This document shows, piece by piece, positions 28,401 to 36,883 of a DNA stretch of 64,000 nucleotides (positions within the stretch are counted from its first letter, which is position 1; the number at the start of each line of letters is the position of its first letter). Origin of the DNA: CAYVAP01 sp964343195 (GTDB taxonomy: Bacteria > Bacteroidota > Bacteroidia > J057). Under the pieces are notes generated by a model. The model searched no databases and was not told where the DNA came from. It worked only from the letters and a program-made list of their open reading frames with translations. Made by a program: the position numbers and the translations under genes. The DNA lies in NCBI GenBank assembly GCA_964343195.1, contig CAYFIR010000014.1, positions 1-64,000 of the forward strand, given 5' to 3'.

Positions 28401-28523
28401 TACCTCGACCTTCACCAGGCCGGCCTGGGGGGCGACACCAGTTGGGCCCCCATGACCCGCGAAGAGTATCAGATTCCCTGGCAGGGGTATGAGTTTTCGT
28501 ATGAAATTGTGCCGTTTCGGTAG
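25407..28523 (+). CDS. lacZ: exported beta-galactosidase, glycoside hydrolase family 2
   Basis: A 1038-residue retaining glycosidase of the large LacZ type. A signal peptide (FLRFLVLISLAAQTAFAQ) makes it periplasmic or surface-exposed, unlike cytosolic E. coli LacZ. The order is: jelly-roll sugar-binding domain (VPGNWQLQGNYDPPIY), Ig-like domains, TIM barrel with the acid/base Glu475 in WSMGNESGWG and the nucleophile Glu543 in VIWSEYAHAMGN, then the Bgal_small_N domain (VINLWRAPTENDQGGG) and the C-terminal ENLSEARHPHEL segment. The substrate is probably a beta-galactoside from algal or plant glycans, an inference. No SusC/SusD genes flank it, so it is not in a typical polysaccharide utilisation locus. 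Confidence 0.95.
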   Translation: MASFLRFLVLISLAAQTAFAQTDLWQTPAVNSVGKLEPHATIIPFGSANANGYLHMDLSSRIQLLNGNWAFQWQPNPQIDPAGWELESFDHTGWDTIAVPGNWQLQGNYDPPIYVSSDYTFPINPPFVPEDENPTGLYRHEFTLKAGWEDFRKIIHFAGVQSAFVLYLNGEEVGYSEGSMLPAEFDLTNFLRPGKNLLAVKVLHYADGSYLEDQDTWRLSGIFRDVFLVARPTLYIEDLTITTDLSASYQSADLKLDLDLLNWGAKAQKKFQVRATLYGPNGRVVFSQQKKYRGRLENQGRWSMEWRIDHPQLWSAEIPNQYQLNLELLDSRGHLFESVSQPVGFREVIIKEGQLLVNGKAITLRGVNRHELHPTRGRTLTNIDMEQDLELLKQHNFNAVRTSHYPNDPKWYYWCDKVGIYLIDEANIESHGLWRNGYFIGNQPEWRSSILERGLGMVERDKNHPSVIIWSMGNESGWGENFDELAEQISKRDPGRPIHYESREAYGFEVASSYDLISNMYARETDMLRLSSENPDRPVIWSEYAHAMGNSLGNFDYYWNYIDSLPRFQGGFIWDWADQGLEKTLPDGTKFFGYGGDFGAEINHGSFCLNGLVRPDREPEPELATAKQVMQPVDFEWNPATPTEVTLTNKYDFLALDDHELIWILHDSRKNAPQTLARHDLNGLKPGQQATFSYDSPAGFPLSANGEQWLTFEVRHKEMTYCTPEDHLVAFDQFYLQGKDDGRPAIVQGRLRVAESASQVTVIHGDFELDFDKGSSRLISMTKGEHDLVMGAPVINLWRAPTENDQGGGSNSFAHRWQRNQLDRLNYRLHSVDVEETSTGSVRISYFGEYFNDSVRLRYQTQYEVFDGGNIMVTHRFEPMTEGPVLPRVGVMWTLPKSIDSVSWFGRGPWESYPDRKAGTWMGIHRSTVMDMYEPYLVPSEYGNHTDVRWLRVSDRQGNGFAIHGLPSIQFSLHPFTLENLSEARHPHELQRGRYNYLYLDLHQAGLGGDTSWAPMTREEYQIPWQGYEFSYEIVPFR

Positions 28524-28595
28524 TTACCTAACATACCGTGATAGGACCGCGTCGTATCCGCTCGTGATTCCTGCCCTGAGGAACGAAGGGTCTAA

Positions 28596-28754
28596 GAGGC
28601 TGTTTGGATTTTTCCTTATCGGCCCAAACTGGTCTTTTTGCGCCCTGTCTGCGTCAATTTTCCTCGAAATAGCTCGCTATTCCTTGAAAAATTTCCTTGT
28701 CAGACCTCAAAAATCCTGCGTTTGGCCTCGAAACACCAAAACCTAAACAGCCTC
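28596..28754. repeat. 159-bp MITE-like element
   Basis: Begins GAGGCTGTTT and ends AAACAGCCTC, perfect 10-bp terminal inverted repeats that extend imperfectly (ggattttt against aaaacc). The interior has a second inversion (attttcctcgaaat / ttgaaaaatttcc). No transposase is encoded. No clear target-site duplication is visible. Confidence 0.55.
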
Positions 28755-28800
28755 GAAGCGAAACGCCCAGTCCCGGCGTCTCCGACGCCATAAAACGCAC

Positions 28801-28840
28801 AAGGATCAGCCAAGAAGCCCAAGCCTCTTTCCTGATCCTT
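28801..28840. terminator. hairpin between convergent genes
   Basis: AAGGATCAG (28801-28809) pairs with CTGATCCTT (28832-28840) around a 22-base loop. It is weak as a terminator because there is no T-run. Confidence 0.3.
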
Positions 28841-29018
28841 GCTCTCTGCTCCCTGAACCCTGTTCAGTCCTACCCGAAGGTGGATGGCAGAAGGAGACGC
28901 GAGAAGTCAGACCGCTACGCTGCGAGAAGCGAGACAAAAAGCATCATGCTCTCACTTCTGACCTCTTTTCAAAAGAAGCATTGGCTACTTGCGCGCCCAT
29001 CCCCAACCTTGGCAATCC

Positions 29019-31295
29019 TTACTTTTCAGAGTGCGGGTAAACGTACTTGCGCAAGAACCGCTTGACCTTCCGCCTTTCCCAGGGAAAGAGGATCGTTCGG
29101 TCGACCATGTGGTCAAAGTCCTTTTGCACGCTCATGTGAGGCAGGCTGGAGGGGCTGACCAGCTTTGGAATCCAGGTCGAGTGAAGCGGGTAGTTGAAGA
29201 TGACTTTGGGGTGATGCATTTTCACGAGAGGCCCTCGCTTGAGATCCGCAGCATCAAAAATCCACACCTGGGCTTGGTACTGCTTGTCGCCTTCGTCTCT
29301 GACCTTGACCATCATGGTTAGCACGATGTATCCATCCGTCGAGAGGTCTTCCTCTGGGCCGGGAGGGGTATCGTGTTTGCGAGGGGCGAACTGGATGGAG
29401 CGCATGAAAACATCGGGCTCAAACTGGTAATGGTCCTTGATGTGCATGTCGCTGGTTTCGGTGCGAATCAGGACAGCCGGCACTTTTTCCCAGGTATATC
29501 GGGCCACATCCTCGGCAGGTACGATCCGTTGGGGGGAATAATTCTGGTACAGGTCAAAGATAAACTGCGTCAGGGACTGGGGAAAAAGCCCCATCTGCTG
29601 CCAGTAGATGTTCTTGATGTCCCGACTCGGTTCTTCCGCCGAAATGATGTCGCAGAATGTGTGCAGGGCGACAGACCAGGTATGAGCGCCGATGTTTTTG
29701 GGATCATCGAGCTTGCCCAACTTGTGGTAGAATATGGACTCATCCTTGTCCAGTTCGCCTTTCTCGGCGTCGATGACGACCTTCCCGACCGAGCAGACGT
29801 CCATGTTTCCGACGGCAAAGGAACCGACCCACCCGTCAAACAACGGCCTAGACTCTTCATTGGGGGCCGGAGGAGCCAGCTCGTCGTAGGGCCGAATCCA
29901 CTCTGCGGCGCAGGAAGCGGTATTGTTGCTGGTGAAAAAAGTGACCTTCCCATCCGGATTCTCATAGTTGGCGTTGAAATGCAGGCAGGAGTGGTCGATG
30001 ACGATTTTTTTTGCCTTGACCACATCGCCTTTTTCCAGATCTGAGCGCTTGATCAGATAAGTGTCGGTAAACGACTCCTGGGGAACAGTGGTGTGGTCGC
30101 GTATCATTCGGTCAATCTCCGCCATGATGGGGCTGCGACTCTCGAAAGGATTGGTGTAGGCCTGATCCATCGTGAACTTGAAGGAAGAGTCCATCAGAAT
30201 AAGGTAGTCCTCGCTGAGACTCATCTGGTGCATGATCTGAGCGATGCGGATGTCATTCCCCTCTTCGTCCACGACCCTCCAACGCTTCATCTTCTGGGCC
30301 TTCCCGTCCCAACGCAGCAGAAAAACCTGGTCCTCTGACCAGAGGTCATCCTCGATCTTGTGTAGTATCCGGCGAAGCCAGTTGACCACCTTGATAAAGA
30401 ACTCGACGACCTTTTCCCACCAGCTCATGTGCTTTCTGATGCGCTTGGGAATGGTATGGTACAAGTCCTCCAGGCGCTTTACCCGCTCCTCATAGGTGAT
30501 CGAGGGAGGAGCCTTTTGGGCAAATTCTTTCAGCTCACGGTGAACGTATTCCGGATGCCGGGCCAGGGTATCAGAAAAGTGCAGGGCACTGATCATGGTG
30601 CTGATTGACTTCCGAAAATTGACTAGGTAAAAGTCCTGGTTTACGGGGTCAAACACTGGATGCGCCGTGGAGTATATGATGGGAAACGGCTTCTGAATGA
30701 TCCGAGGCAGGGTAGATGCCCAGTCCTTGTTCCAGCCGACCGGGTTCATCACCTTGAGGTTGATGGGGTCAAATTCGTAGGGTCTGCCAGCATCCGTGGT
30801 CGCGAGCAAGCGCGTTTGTTGATCGCCAGGGTAACGTACTGGAATGATGGCGGTATTGAGCTGATTATGCGAACCCAGGCGACTGGAACCTCGGTCATAG
30901 CCGCCATTGTGAAACCGAAAATTGCGGTATTTCCACATATCATGAGCCGGGCCACCTTTTCCAGTAGCCATGTCGGCCCACATCGTCGGGGGGGCCAGCA
31001 TACGGCTCTTGAAGCGTACAATCCCCTCAGAGACACGGTCAAAGTCCAGACGGATCACTTTGCTGTCTCCATTCAGCATGGGTGAACCATATTCAGGGTC
31101 TTCGATGCCCTTTTTGCGGTCTTCCTCGGAATCAAACTGCTTGTAGGGAAGCCCGCCAGAGTTGACTGTACCTGTTGCCGAGTTGACAAACACATGGCCG
31201 TACAGGTCCTTGGGGAGGTCGTCAACCGTGTATCCATCCACAAATAACAGGTCGACCTCGACCGGGTCTCGGTTGGCTTCGCATAAAAACTGCAT
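29019..31295 (-). CDS. carotenoid oxygenase (RPE65/CCD family), long form
   Basis: A 758-residue member of the carotenoid cleavage oxygenase family, non-heme iron enzymes that split conjugated polyenes or stilbenes. The seven-bladed propeller pattern and the histidine-bearing strands expected to bind iron are visible: YSTAHPVFDP, IMHQMSLSEDYLI, IDHSCLHFNANYENPDG, and a C-terminal LHSTWIPKL. Typical bacterial members have about 480-500 residues; this one is longer mainly because of insertions. One around residues 290-320 (MSWWEKVVEFFIKVVNW followed by LRRILHK) is strongly amphipathic and could bind membrane. The substrate is unknown. It is convergent with the beta-galactosidase gene and divergent from the kinase gene at 31534. 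Confidence 0.85.
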   Translation of the reverse strand: MQFLCEANRDPVEVDLLFVDGYTVDDLPKDLYGHVFVNSATGTVNSGGLPYKQFDSEEDRKKGIEDPEYGSPMLNGDSKVIRLDFDRVSEGIVRFKSRMLAPPTMWADMATGKGGPAHDMWKYRNFRFHNGGYDRGSSRLGSHNQLNTAIIPVRYPGDQQTRLLATTDAGRPYEFDPINLKVMNPVGWNKDWASTLPRIIQKPFPIIYSTAHPVFDPVNQDFYLVNFRKSISTMISALHFSDTLARHPEYVHRELKEFAQKAPPSITYEERVKRLEDLYHTIPKRIRKHMSWWEKVVEFFIKVVNWLRRILHKIEDDLWSEDQVFLLRWDGKAQKMKRWRVVDEEGNDIRIAQIMHQMSLSEDYLILMDSSFKFTMDQAYTNPFESRSPIMAEIDRMIRDHTTVPQESFTDTYLIKRSDLEKGDVVKAKKIVIDHSCLHFNANYENPDGKVTFFTSNNTASCAAEWIRPYDELAPPAPNEESRPLFDGWVGSFAVGNMDVCSVGKVVIDAEKGELDKDESIFYHKLGKLDDPKNIGAHTWSVALHTFCDIISAEEPSRDIKNIYWQQMGLFPQSLTQFIFDLYQNYSPQRIVPAEDVARYTWEKVPAVLIRTETSDMHIKDHYQFEPDVFMRSIQFAPRKHDTPPGPEEDLSTDGYIVLTMMVKVRDEGDKQYQAQVWIFDAADLKRGPLVKMHHPKVIFNYPLHSTWIPKLVSPSSLPHMSVQKDFDHMVDRTILFPWERRKVKRFLRKYVYPHSEK

Positions 31296-31533
31296 AGGAG
31301 CTAGGGGTTAGTTGATACGTGGTAAGGGGGATTTCACGTTGTCGAGCTTATAAGAACTGCGGACTTCACTTCAGGTTTGAATGGAATGCGAGCTCGGTAG
31401 AAAGCGACATTCTAAATAGAACCCGTTAATATTGCCTTTGGTTTTTCGTAATATAGTACAAGCTTTCCACACTTTTACTTTTGGCGCACAACCTCTTCGA
31501 CTTTTTGAGCTAATACCCTCCCTTGTCCCTTTC

Positions 31534-34500
31534 ATGAAAAAGAACCTTCTGCTCAACGCGCTCTTGTTTTTGGTTTTGAGTTGGCTTAATGCTGGATTAC
31601 AGGCCCAGGAACCCTCTTCCAATCCCGGCATCCCCCTGTTGCTGAACTCTCAGGCGAAAGATTCATTGGTCTCCATCGAGCCCTATTTGTATGTGTGGAT
31701 AGACTCTGTTGGTGGGAAAACCATTGGAGAAGTGGCCGATTTTGCCTTCCAGCAAAATTTTGATGCCCAGCGACTGGCCGATATTCCTCCTCAGGAACTG
31801 ATCGGGAAAACAGTCTGGTTTCGCCTGCGGCTACAGCAAAATCTGGAGACACCCCAAGAATGGCTGCTCAATTTCAACGAGAACGAGGTCGAAGTTTACC
31901 AGCAAGACAGCTTGGGACAATGGGACAGTCAGCGCATAGGAAAGCTGGTTTCCTATTCGAATCGACCTTTTGGGAACCGCTACCAAAACCTGCCTTGTAC
32001 CCCTCTTTACCTTACCTCTGGAGCAGATAAAGTAATTTATGTCCGGATCGTCGCCTCAGAGCTCGTCATCATCTCGCCCGTTCTCAACAGTTTTCAGCGC
32101 ACCATTGCTACCCCCTCTATCGTCGCTGAAAGCCTGTTTCGCTACCACTGGTTCACCCTTTTTGTGATGGGTATCACTTTCGCTGTAGCGGGCTACCATT
32201 TCATCCTCTTCATCTACAACCGCGACCGTCGCTTTCTTTACCTGGGGTTTTACAACCTCAGCCTCTTTATCGTAACGGCCAACTACAATGGCTTCATCGA
32301 ATCCTGGCTTTTCCCCGATCAGCTCTATTTCTACTACCAGATTGCGATCCTGCCCATGTTCCTCTTCAGTGCATGGTCCATGATCTCCATGCTGCGTGCT
32401 TTTGCCGAGACCAGGGCACGGTTTCCCAAGTGGGATAGGGTGCTGAAAGGCTTGCTGTATACCCATCTGCTGCTCCTTTGCCTGGCCGCTGTAGAGTCCT
32501 ATGGGGTCTTCAGCATTACAGAATGGTTTTTCACGAGTGTTTTGGGACTCTGGTTCACATTCAACCTTCTGGCTAATTTTGTTTACCTCGTCTTGCTGAT
32601 CTATGCATCACGGCGAGGAGCCCCCAATGCTGGTGTCTACCTTGTTTCCCTGATCATACTGGTCGCCAATATGTATCTGGTGATCACGGATGGCATGGGT
32701 GGGTTTAAGGAATCTATGGGGGTGTACCTGACCAGTTTCCTGCACCCAGAGTTGCTGGTGGCACTCCACGACCTGATCCTGGCCTTTGGCCTAGCGGCCA
32801 GCTTTCGTGCTTTGCAAAAGGCCAAGCTCGAAGCCGAAACCCAGCAGCGACTGGAGCAGGAAAAGGTCGTCCACCAACTCGAACGGGTGAACCGACTCAA
32901 GGATCAGTTCCTGGCCAACACCTCTCACGAACTGCGCACCCCCCTCAACGGCATCATCGGGCTGTCGGAGTCGATCAGAGATGATGTGAAGGAACTCGAG
33001 TTGAAGGACAACTTATCCATGATCATAGCCTCGGGTAAGCGCCTTTCAGCCCTAGTCAATGACATCTTAGACTTTTCGAAGCTGCGAAGTGAGGGGATTC
33101 AACTTCGGTCTAGGCCCCTAGACCTCTGGTCAATGGTTTCGGTGGTGCTACGCATCAATCTTCCGCTGGTCAAGGGCAAAAACATTGAGCTACAAAACTT
33201 GGTTCCCGAAGACTTGCCCTGGATCCAGGCCGATGAGGATCGCCTTCAGCAGATCCTCTTCAACCTGATAGGCAACGCCATCAAGTTTACCGAAAGGGGA
33301 AGCATCAGCGTAGGAGCCGAGGTGGTAGAGGGGCAGGTGCAGGTATTTGTACGGGATACGGGTATCGGCATCGCTGCCGACAAGCACAAGATCATCTTCG
33401 AAGCATTTCAGCAGGCCGACGGTTCCATTTCCCGGAGCTATACCGGGACGGGTTTGGGGCTGAGCATTACCCGTGACCTGATCGAGTTGCATGGAGGTCG
33501 CATTTGGGTGGAATCAACGCCCGGAGAAGGATCTGCCTTTTTCTTTGAAATGGCGTTGGCCGGTAAGAAGGAAGGAAGTCTATCGAAGCCCTTGCAAGAG
33601 GCTCGCCCTCTGCGGTCGGTAGCCGATGTGCAAAGTGCCCCTGGCGTGATGAGCGATGTGGCTTCTCCGACCGCCCCCATGCCGACTCCCAGCAATGTGC
33701 GCGTGCTGGTGATCGACGACGAGCCGATCAACCACCAGGTGCTGAAAAACTTCCTGAGACCCGAAGGGATCGAGATTATCTCGGCGATGAACGGAGCCGA
33801 TGCCTTGGACATCATCGACTCGGACAATCGGTTTGACCTGATCCTACTGGACCTGATGATGCCCCGTATGTCGGGCTATGAAGTTTGTGAACGCATCAGG
33901 GGAAGCTACCTTCCCAGTCAGTTGCCGGTGATCATGGTTACAGCCAAGAACCAGGAATCAGACATGGTCGAAGGCTTCAACATCGGGGCCAATGACTACA
34001 TCGTCAAGCCTTTCCGCAAGGATGAGTTTCTGGCCCGAGTACGTACGCACCTCAACTTGCACCGCATCCATACCGCAACGGGTCGTTTTGTGCCATACGA
34101 GTTCCTCCAAGCACTGGGACGACAGACCATCACGGAAGTACGGCTGGGCGACCACATGGAGAGGGAGATGTCGGTGGTCTTCACCGATATCCGCAACTAT
34201 ACCAGCCTCGCCGAGCAGATGACGCCGGAAGAAAATTTTGCCTTTGTCAACCACTACGTCGGGTTGATGGGGCCCGTCATTGATGATAATCAAGGATTTG
34301 TAAACCAATATTTGGGAGATGGGATCATGGCGATCTTCATGCGCAGCCCCAATGATGCCCTGCAAGCTTGTATCGACATGCAGCGGACTGTACAGCGCTA
34401 CAATGCTGAGCACAACAAATCGCTGCGCGTGGGAATGGGCTTTCACCTCGGAAAGCTGATCATGGGCATCATCGGCGACGAGCGTCGTACTGATGCCACC

Positions 34501-34923
34501 ACCATCGCCGATACCGTGAATGTCGCCTCCCGCATCGAGGGGCTGACCAAGCACTTCGGAGGCTCTATTCTCATGAGTGAGGAGGCCTGGGAAAAGTTGG
34601 AATCGCCTGAGCAATACGCGCTGCGATACCTCGGGCAGGTCTTGGTCAAGGGGAAAAAGACTCCTTTGGGCATCTACGAATGCTTTGACGGCGATGAACT
34701 CGATCAGAAAAAGCTCAAGTTGGAGACCCTCGCAGAGTTTCAGCAGGGGCTCAAGCACTATTATGACCAAGAATTTGAAGAGGCACTTACGGCGATGAAG
34801 CGGGTCGTAGACCAAAACCCCGAGGACTTAGCTGCCCGGCGAATCATCAGCCAGGCGGAATCCTACGTGAGCATAGGCGCTCCGAAGGACTGGACCGGAG
34901 TGGAAAAGATGATTGAGAAGTAG
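31534..34923 (+). CDS. 7TM hybrid sensor kinase with receiver and nucleotidyl cyclase domains
   Basis: A 1129-residue membrane signalling protein. In order: signal peptide, 7TMR-DISM extracellular domain (about 40-190), seven transmembrane helices (about 200-400), coiled coil, HisKA with phospho-acceptor His465 in NTSHELRTPLNG, HATPase (NLIGNAIKFTE, DTGIGIA, GTGLGLSI), a receiver domain with Asp773 in LLDLMMP, then a class III cyclase domain (TDIRNYTSLAEQM with metal-binding Asp885 and GDG with Asp929; VNVASR catalytic Asn/Arg), and a helical tail. The cyclase position normally holding the adenine-specifying Lys is Gln925 (NQYLGDG), so product and activity are uncertain. ATG 31534 starts the signal peptide; a TTG 34 codons upstream is rejected. 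Its input signal is unknown. Confidence 0.93.
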   Translation: MKKNLLLNALLFLVLSWLNAGLQAQEPSSNPGIPLLLNSQAKDSLVSIEPYLYVWIDSVGGKTIGEVADFAFQQNFDAQRLADIPPQELIGKTVWFRLRLQQNLETPQEWLLNFNENEVEVYQQDSLGQWDSQRIGKLVSYSNRPFGNRYQNLPCTPLYLTSGADKVIYVRIVASELVIISPVLNSFQRTIATPSIVAESLFRYHWFTLFVMGITFAVAGYHFILFIYNRDRRFLYLGFYNLSLFIVTANYNGFIESWLFPDQLYFYYQIAILPMFLFSAWSMISMLRAFAETRARFPKWDRVLKGLLYTHLLLLCLAAVESYGVFSITEWFFTSVLGLWFTFNLLANFVYLVLLIYASRRGAPNAGVYLVSLIILVANMYLVITDGMGGFKESMGVYLTSFLHPELLVALHDLILAFGLAASFRALQKAKLEAETQQRLEQEKVVHQLERVNRLKDQFLANTSHELRTPLNGIIGLSESIRDDVKELELKDNLSMIIASGKRLSALVNDILDFSKLRSEGIQLRSRPLDLWSMVSVVLRINLPLVKGKNIELQNLVPEDLPWIQADEDRLQQILFNLIGNAIKFTERGSISVGAEVVEGQVQVFVRDTGIGIAADKHKIIFEAFQQADGSISRSYTGTGLGLSITRDLIELHGGRIWVESTPGEGSAFFFEMALAGKKEGSLSKPLQEARPLRSVADVQSAPGVMSDVASPTAPMPTPSNVRVLVIDDEPINHQVLKNFLRPEGIEIISAMNGADALDIIDSDNRFDLILLDLMMPRMSGYEVCERIRGSYLPSQLPVIMVTAKNQESDMVEGFNIGANDYIVKPFRKDEFLARVRTHLNLHRIHTATGRFVPYEFLQALGRQTITEVRLGDHMEREMSVVFTDIRNYTSLAEQMTPEENFAFVNHYVGLMGPVIDDNQGFVNQYLGDGIMAIFMRSPNDALQACIDMQRTVQRYNAEHNKSLRVGMGFHLGKLIMGIIGDERRTDATTIADTVNVASRIEGLTKHFGGSILMSEEAWEKLESPEQYALRYLGQVLVKGKKTPLGIYECFDGDELDQKKLKLETLAEFQQGLKHYYDQEFEEALTAMKRVVDQNPEDLAARRIISQAESYVSIGAPKDWTGVEKMIEK

Positions 34924-35323
34924 CAAATTTAATAAAGCCTGCTGCCTGGCCTGTACGCCCACCACTATTGCCCCCCAAGAAGACGAGCCTCAGCGATCCA
35001 GTTTCAAGTTCCAGGCCCAGCCCCTTCAGGATGAGGGTGCTGCCGATGAGGAGTCGGCACCCGAGAAACCGCCCGCTGATAACTGCGAGATTACCTTCAC
35101 CAATGTCAGCCGTTTCACCCACGTCCATTTGTTTTTGAATGGCAAAGATTGGGGCGACCTGATGACCTGTGCCCTTGAGCGCGGCGAAAGCATCACATTT
35201 TGTCTGCCGGTGGGTACTCATACGCTCTATGTTTTCAGTAACATGTATCAATTTTCCGATGGGATAACCCTGGAGGTGAAGGAGAATGAGGCAATTTCTC
35301 GTAAAGTTAGTTCAGGCCCTTGA
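34913..35323 (+). CDS. small hypothetical protein overlapping the kinase gene end
   Basis: The frame has 136 codons and no ATG or GTG in its first two thirds, so the start would be TTG 34913, overlapping the last 11 bases of the kinase gene, with GGAAAAG just upstream. The N-terminal 50 residues are low complexity (Gln/Glu/Pro/Ala-rich). The C-terminal 80 residues look like a small beta-sandwich (CEITFTNVSRFTHVHLFLNG then GESITFCLPVGTHTLYVFSN) with two cysteines. No family is recognised. The overlap suggests translational coupling to the kinase, which is inference. The start is uncertain. Confidence 0.55.
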   Translation: MRSSKFNKACCLACTPTTIAPQEDEPQRSSFKFQAQPLQDEGAADEESAPEKPPADNCEITFTNVSRFTHVHLFLNGKDWGDLMTCALERGESITFCLPVGTHTLYVFSNMYQFSDGITLEVKENEAISRKVSSGP

Positions 35324-35419
35324 TCGAAGGCTGATCATAGGCCGAAAATCTGAGACCTCAGCGGCCTTTGCTGCTCCTGGGGTCTTTGCTTTTCCCCATC
35401 TTCCCCTAACTTTGCGGCC

Positions 35420-36802
35420 ATGGCTCAAAAACTCTCTACGCCCAAAGGAACACGCGATTTCTTGCCCGAAGTGATGCTTCGGCGCGAGATGATTTTCAAC
35501 ACCATTCGCAAGGTGTTCCGCAAATATGGATATGCACCCATCGAGACTCCCTCGATGGAGAACCTCGACGTTCTCACCGGGAAGTATGGTGAGGAAGGAG
35601 ATCGATTGATTTTCAAGATTTTGAACTCAGGGGATTTCTTCCATAAGCGGGGCAAGCAGATCGTGCTGCCCGAGGACATGGAGAAAGGCGAAGGACACTT
35701 TGCCAGTTTGATCACGGAGAAAGCTCTTCGCTATGACCTAACCGTGCCATTTGCACGGTTTGTGGTGCAATACCAGAATGAGCTGAACTTCCCCTTTAAG
35801 CGCTATCAGATTCAGCCAGTATGGCGGGCAGACCGTCCGCAGAAGGGCCGCTATCGCGAGTTTTACCAGTGCGATGCGGACGTAGTGGGCAGTGAGTCGC
35901 TGCTATTTGAGGCGGAGTTTGTAGCGATTTTTGACGAAGTGCTCAGCGACCTGGGATTACCCGGTTTCACCGTGAAGCTCAACAACCGCAAGATTCTCGC
36001 AGGTTATGCCGAAGTGATTTCCCAGCAGGACAAGTTCACCAGCATCTGCGTGGCCATCGACAAACTGGACAAAATCGGGACCGATGGAGTGCAAAAAGAG
36101 CTGGAGGGCCGTGGGCTGCCGACAGAAGCCGTGGAGCAACTCTTTAAGCTGATCACTTTCGAAGGAACGAACGAAGAAAAAATTGCCTTTTTGACTGAGC
36201 AATTTGCCCAATCGGAAGAAGGCCTACAAGGCGTGCAGGAAATGCAGGAAGTCTTCGCGACCCTGGCACATTTTCCGCTGCGAGGCGCTACCGTAGAGTT
36301 TGACCTGCAACTGGCTCGTGGTCTGGATTACTACACCGGTACCATCTACGAGGTGAAGGCTCACGAAGTGGAAATGGGGTCCATCTGTGGAGGCGGACGC
36401 TATGCAGACCTGACTGGCGTCTTTGGGAAGCCCGGCCTGAGTGGGGTCGGAATTAGCTTCGGTGCCGAGCGGATCTACGATGTAATGGAAGCGCTAAATC
36501 TCTTCCCGGACGCTCGCGCCAGTGCTACTCAGGTACTCATCATCAACTTCGGCCCTGAGACCTATCCTATCTGCCTGGATGCACTTTCAACTCTTCGCAA
36601 AGCCGAAATTCCCGCCGAGCTCTATCCGGATAAAGCTAAGCTTGGAAAACAGTTTGGATACGCCGACAAGCAGGGCATTCCCTTTACACTTGTCATTGGC
36701 TCAAAAGAGGCTGCTTCTGGCAAGTACCAATTAAAGGATATGCGCAGTGGCGAACAGGAGGAGCTTGATATTCAGGGAGTTGTGAAGAAGCTGGAAGCAT
36801 AG
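35420..36802 (+). CDS. hisS: histidyl-tRNA synthetase
   Basis: A 460-residue class II aminoacyl-tRNA synthetase charging tRNA-His. Motif 1 lies around KVFRKYGYAPIETPSMEN, motif 2 is QIQPVWRADRPQKGRYREFYQCD, the HisA motif LARGLDYYTGTIYE is present, and motif 3 is SGVGISFGAERIYD; the anticodon-binding domain follows to the C-terminus. The length is normal for the Bacteroidota type. ATG 35420 starts the standard AQKLSTPKGTRDFLP opening. A palindrome at 36836-36872 terminates it against the convergent TRAP gene. Confidence 0.97.
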   Translation: MAQKLSTPKGTRDFLPEVMLRREMIFNTIRKVFRKYGYAPIETPSMENLDVLTGKYGEEGDRLIFKILNSGDFFHKRGKQIVLPEDMEKGEGHFASLITEKALRYDLTVPFARFVVQYQNELNFPFKRYQIQPVWRADRPQKGRYREFYQCDADVVGSESLLFEAEFVAIFDEVLSDLGLPGFTVKLNNRKILAGYAEVISQQDKFTSICVAIDKLDKIGTDGVQKELEGRGLPTEAVEQLFKLITFEGTNEEKIAFLTEQFAQSEEGLQGVQEMQEVFATLAHFPLRGATVEFDLQLARGLDYYTGTIYEVKAHEVEMGSICGGGRYADLTGVFGKPGLSGVGISFGAERIYDVMEALNLFPDARASATQVLIINFGPETYPICLDALSTLRKAEIPAELYPDKAKLGKQFGYADKQGIPFTLVIGSKEAASGKYQLKDMRSGEQEELDIQGVVKKLEA

Positions 36803-36835
36803 AACCTACAGGTTGGTTTTGTGAGCCTTTACCTT

Positions 36836-36872
36836 CTTCCTTGCTGCGTGGTTTTAACCCGCAGCAAGGAAG
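36836..36872. terminator. bidirectional terminator built from the CTTGCTGCG palindrome
   Basis: CTTCCTTGCTGCG (36836-36848) pairs perfectly with CGCAGCAAGGAAG (36860-36872) around a ggttttaacc loop, between convergent hisS and the TRAP gene. The same palindrome core occurs twice near 9.2 and 9.7 kb. Confidence 0.7.
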
Positions 36873-36883
36873 TGATGGGCAGG

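Larger units (their letters stand above)
28524..29018. other. 495-bp gene-free region with inverted-repeat element
   Basis: Lies between the convergent beta-galactosidase and carotenoid oxygenase genes. Contains a 159-bp element with inverted ends (28596-28754), a hairpin (28801-28840) and other short palindromic words. No coding frame is supported. Confidence 0.6.

Noticed and set aside
33958..34815. 285-codon minus-strand frame inside the hybrid kinase gene
   Set aside because: Antisense to the receiver and cyclase domains, whose motifs are intact on the plus strand.
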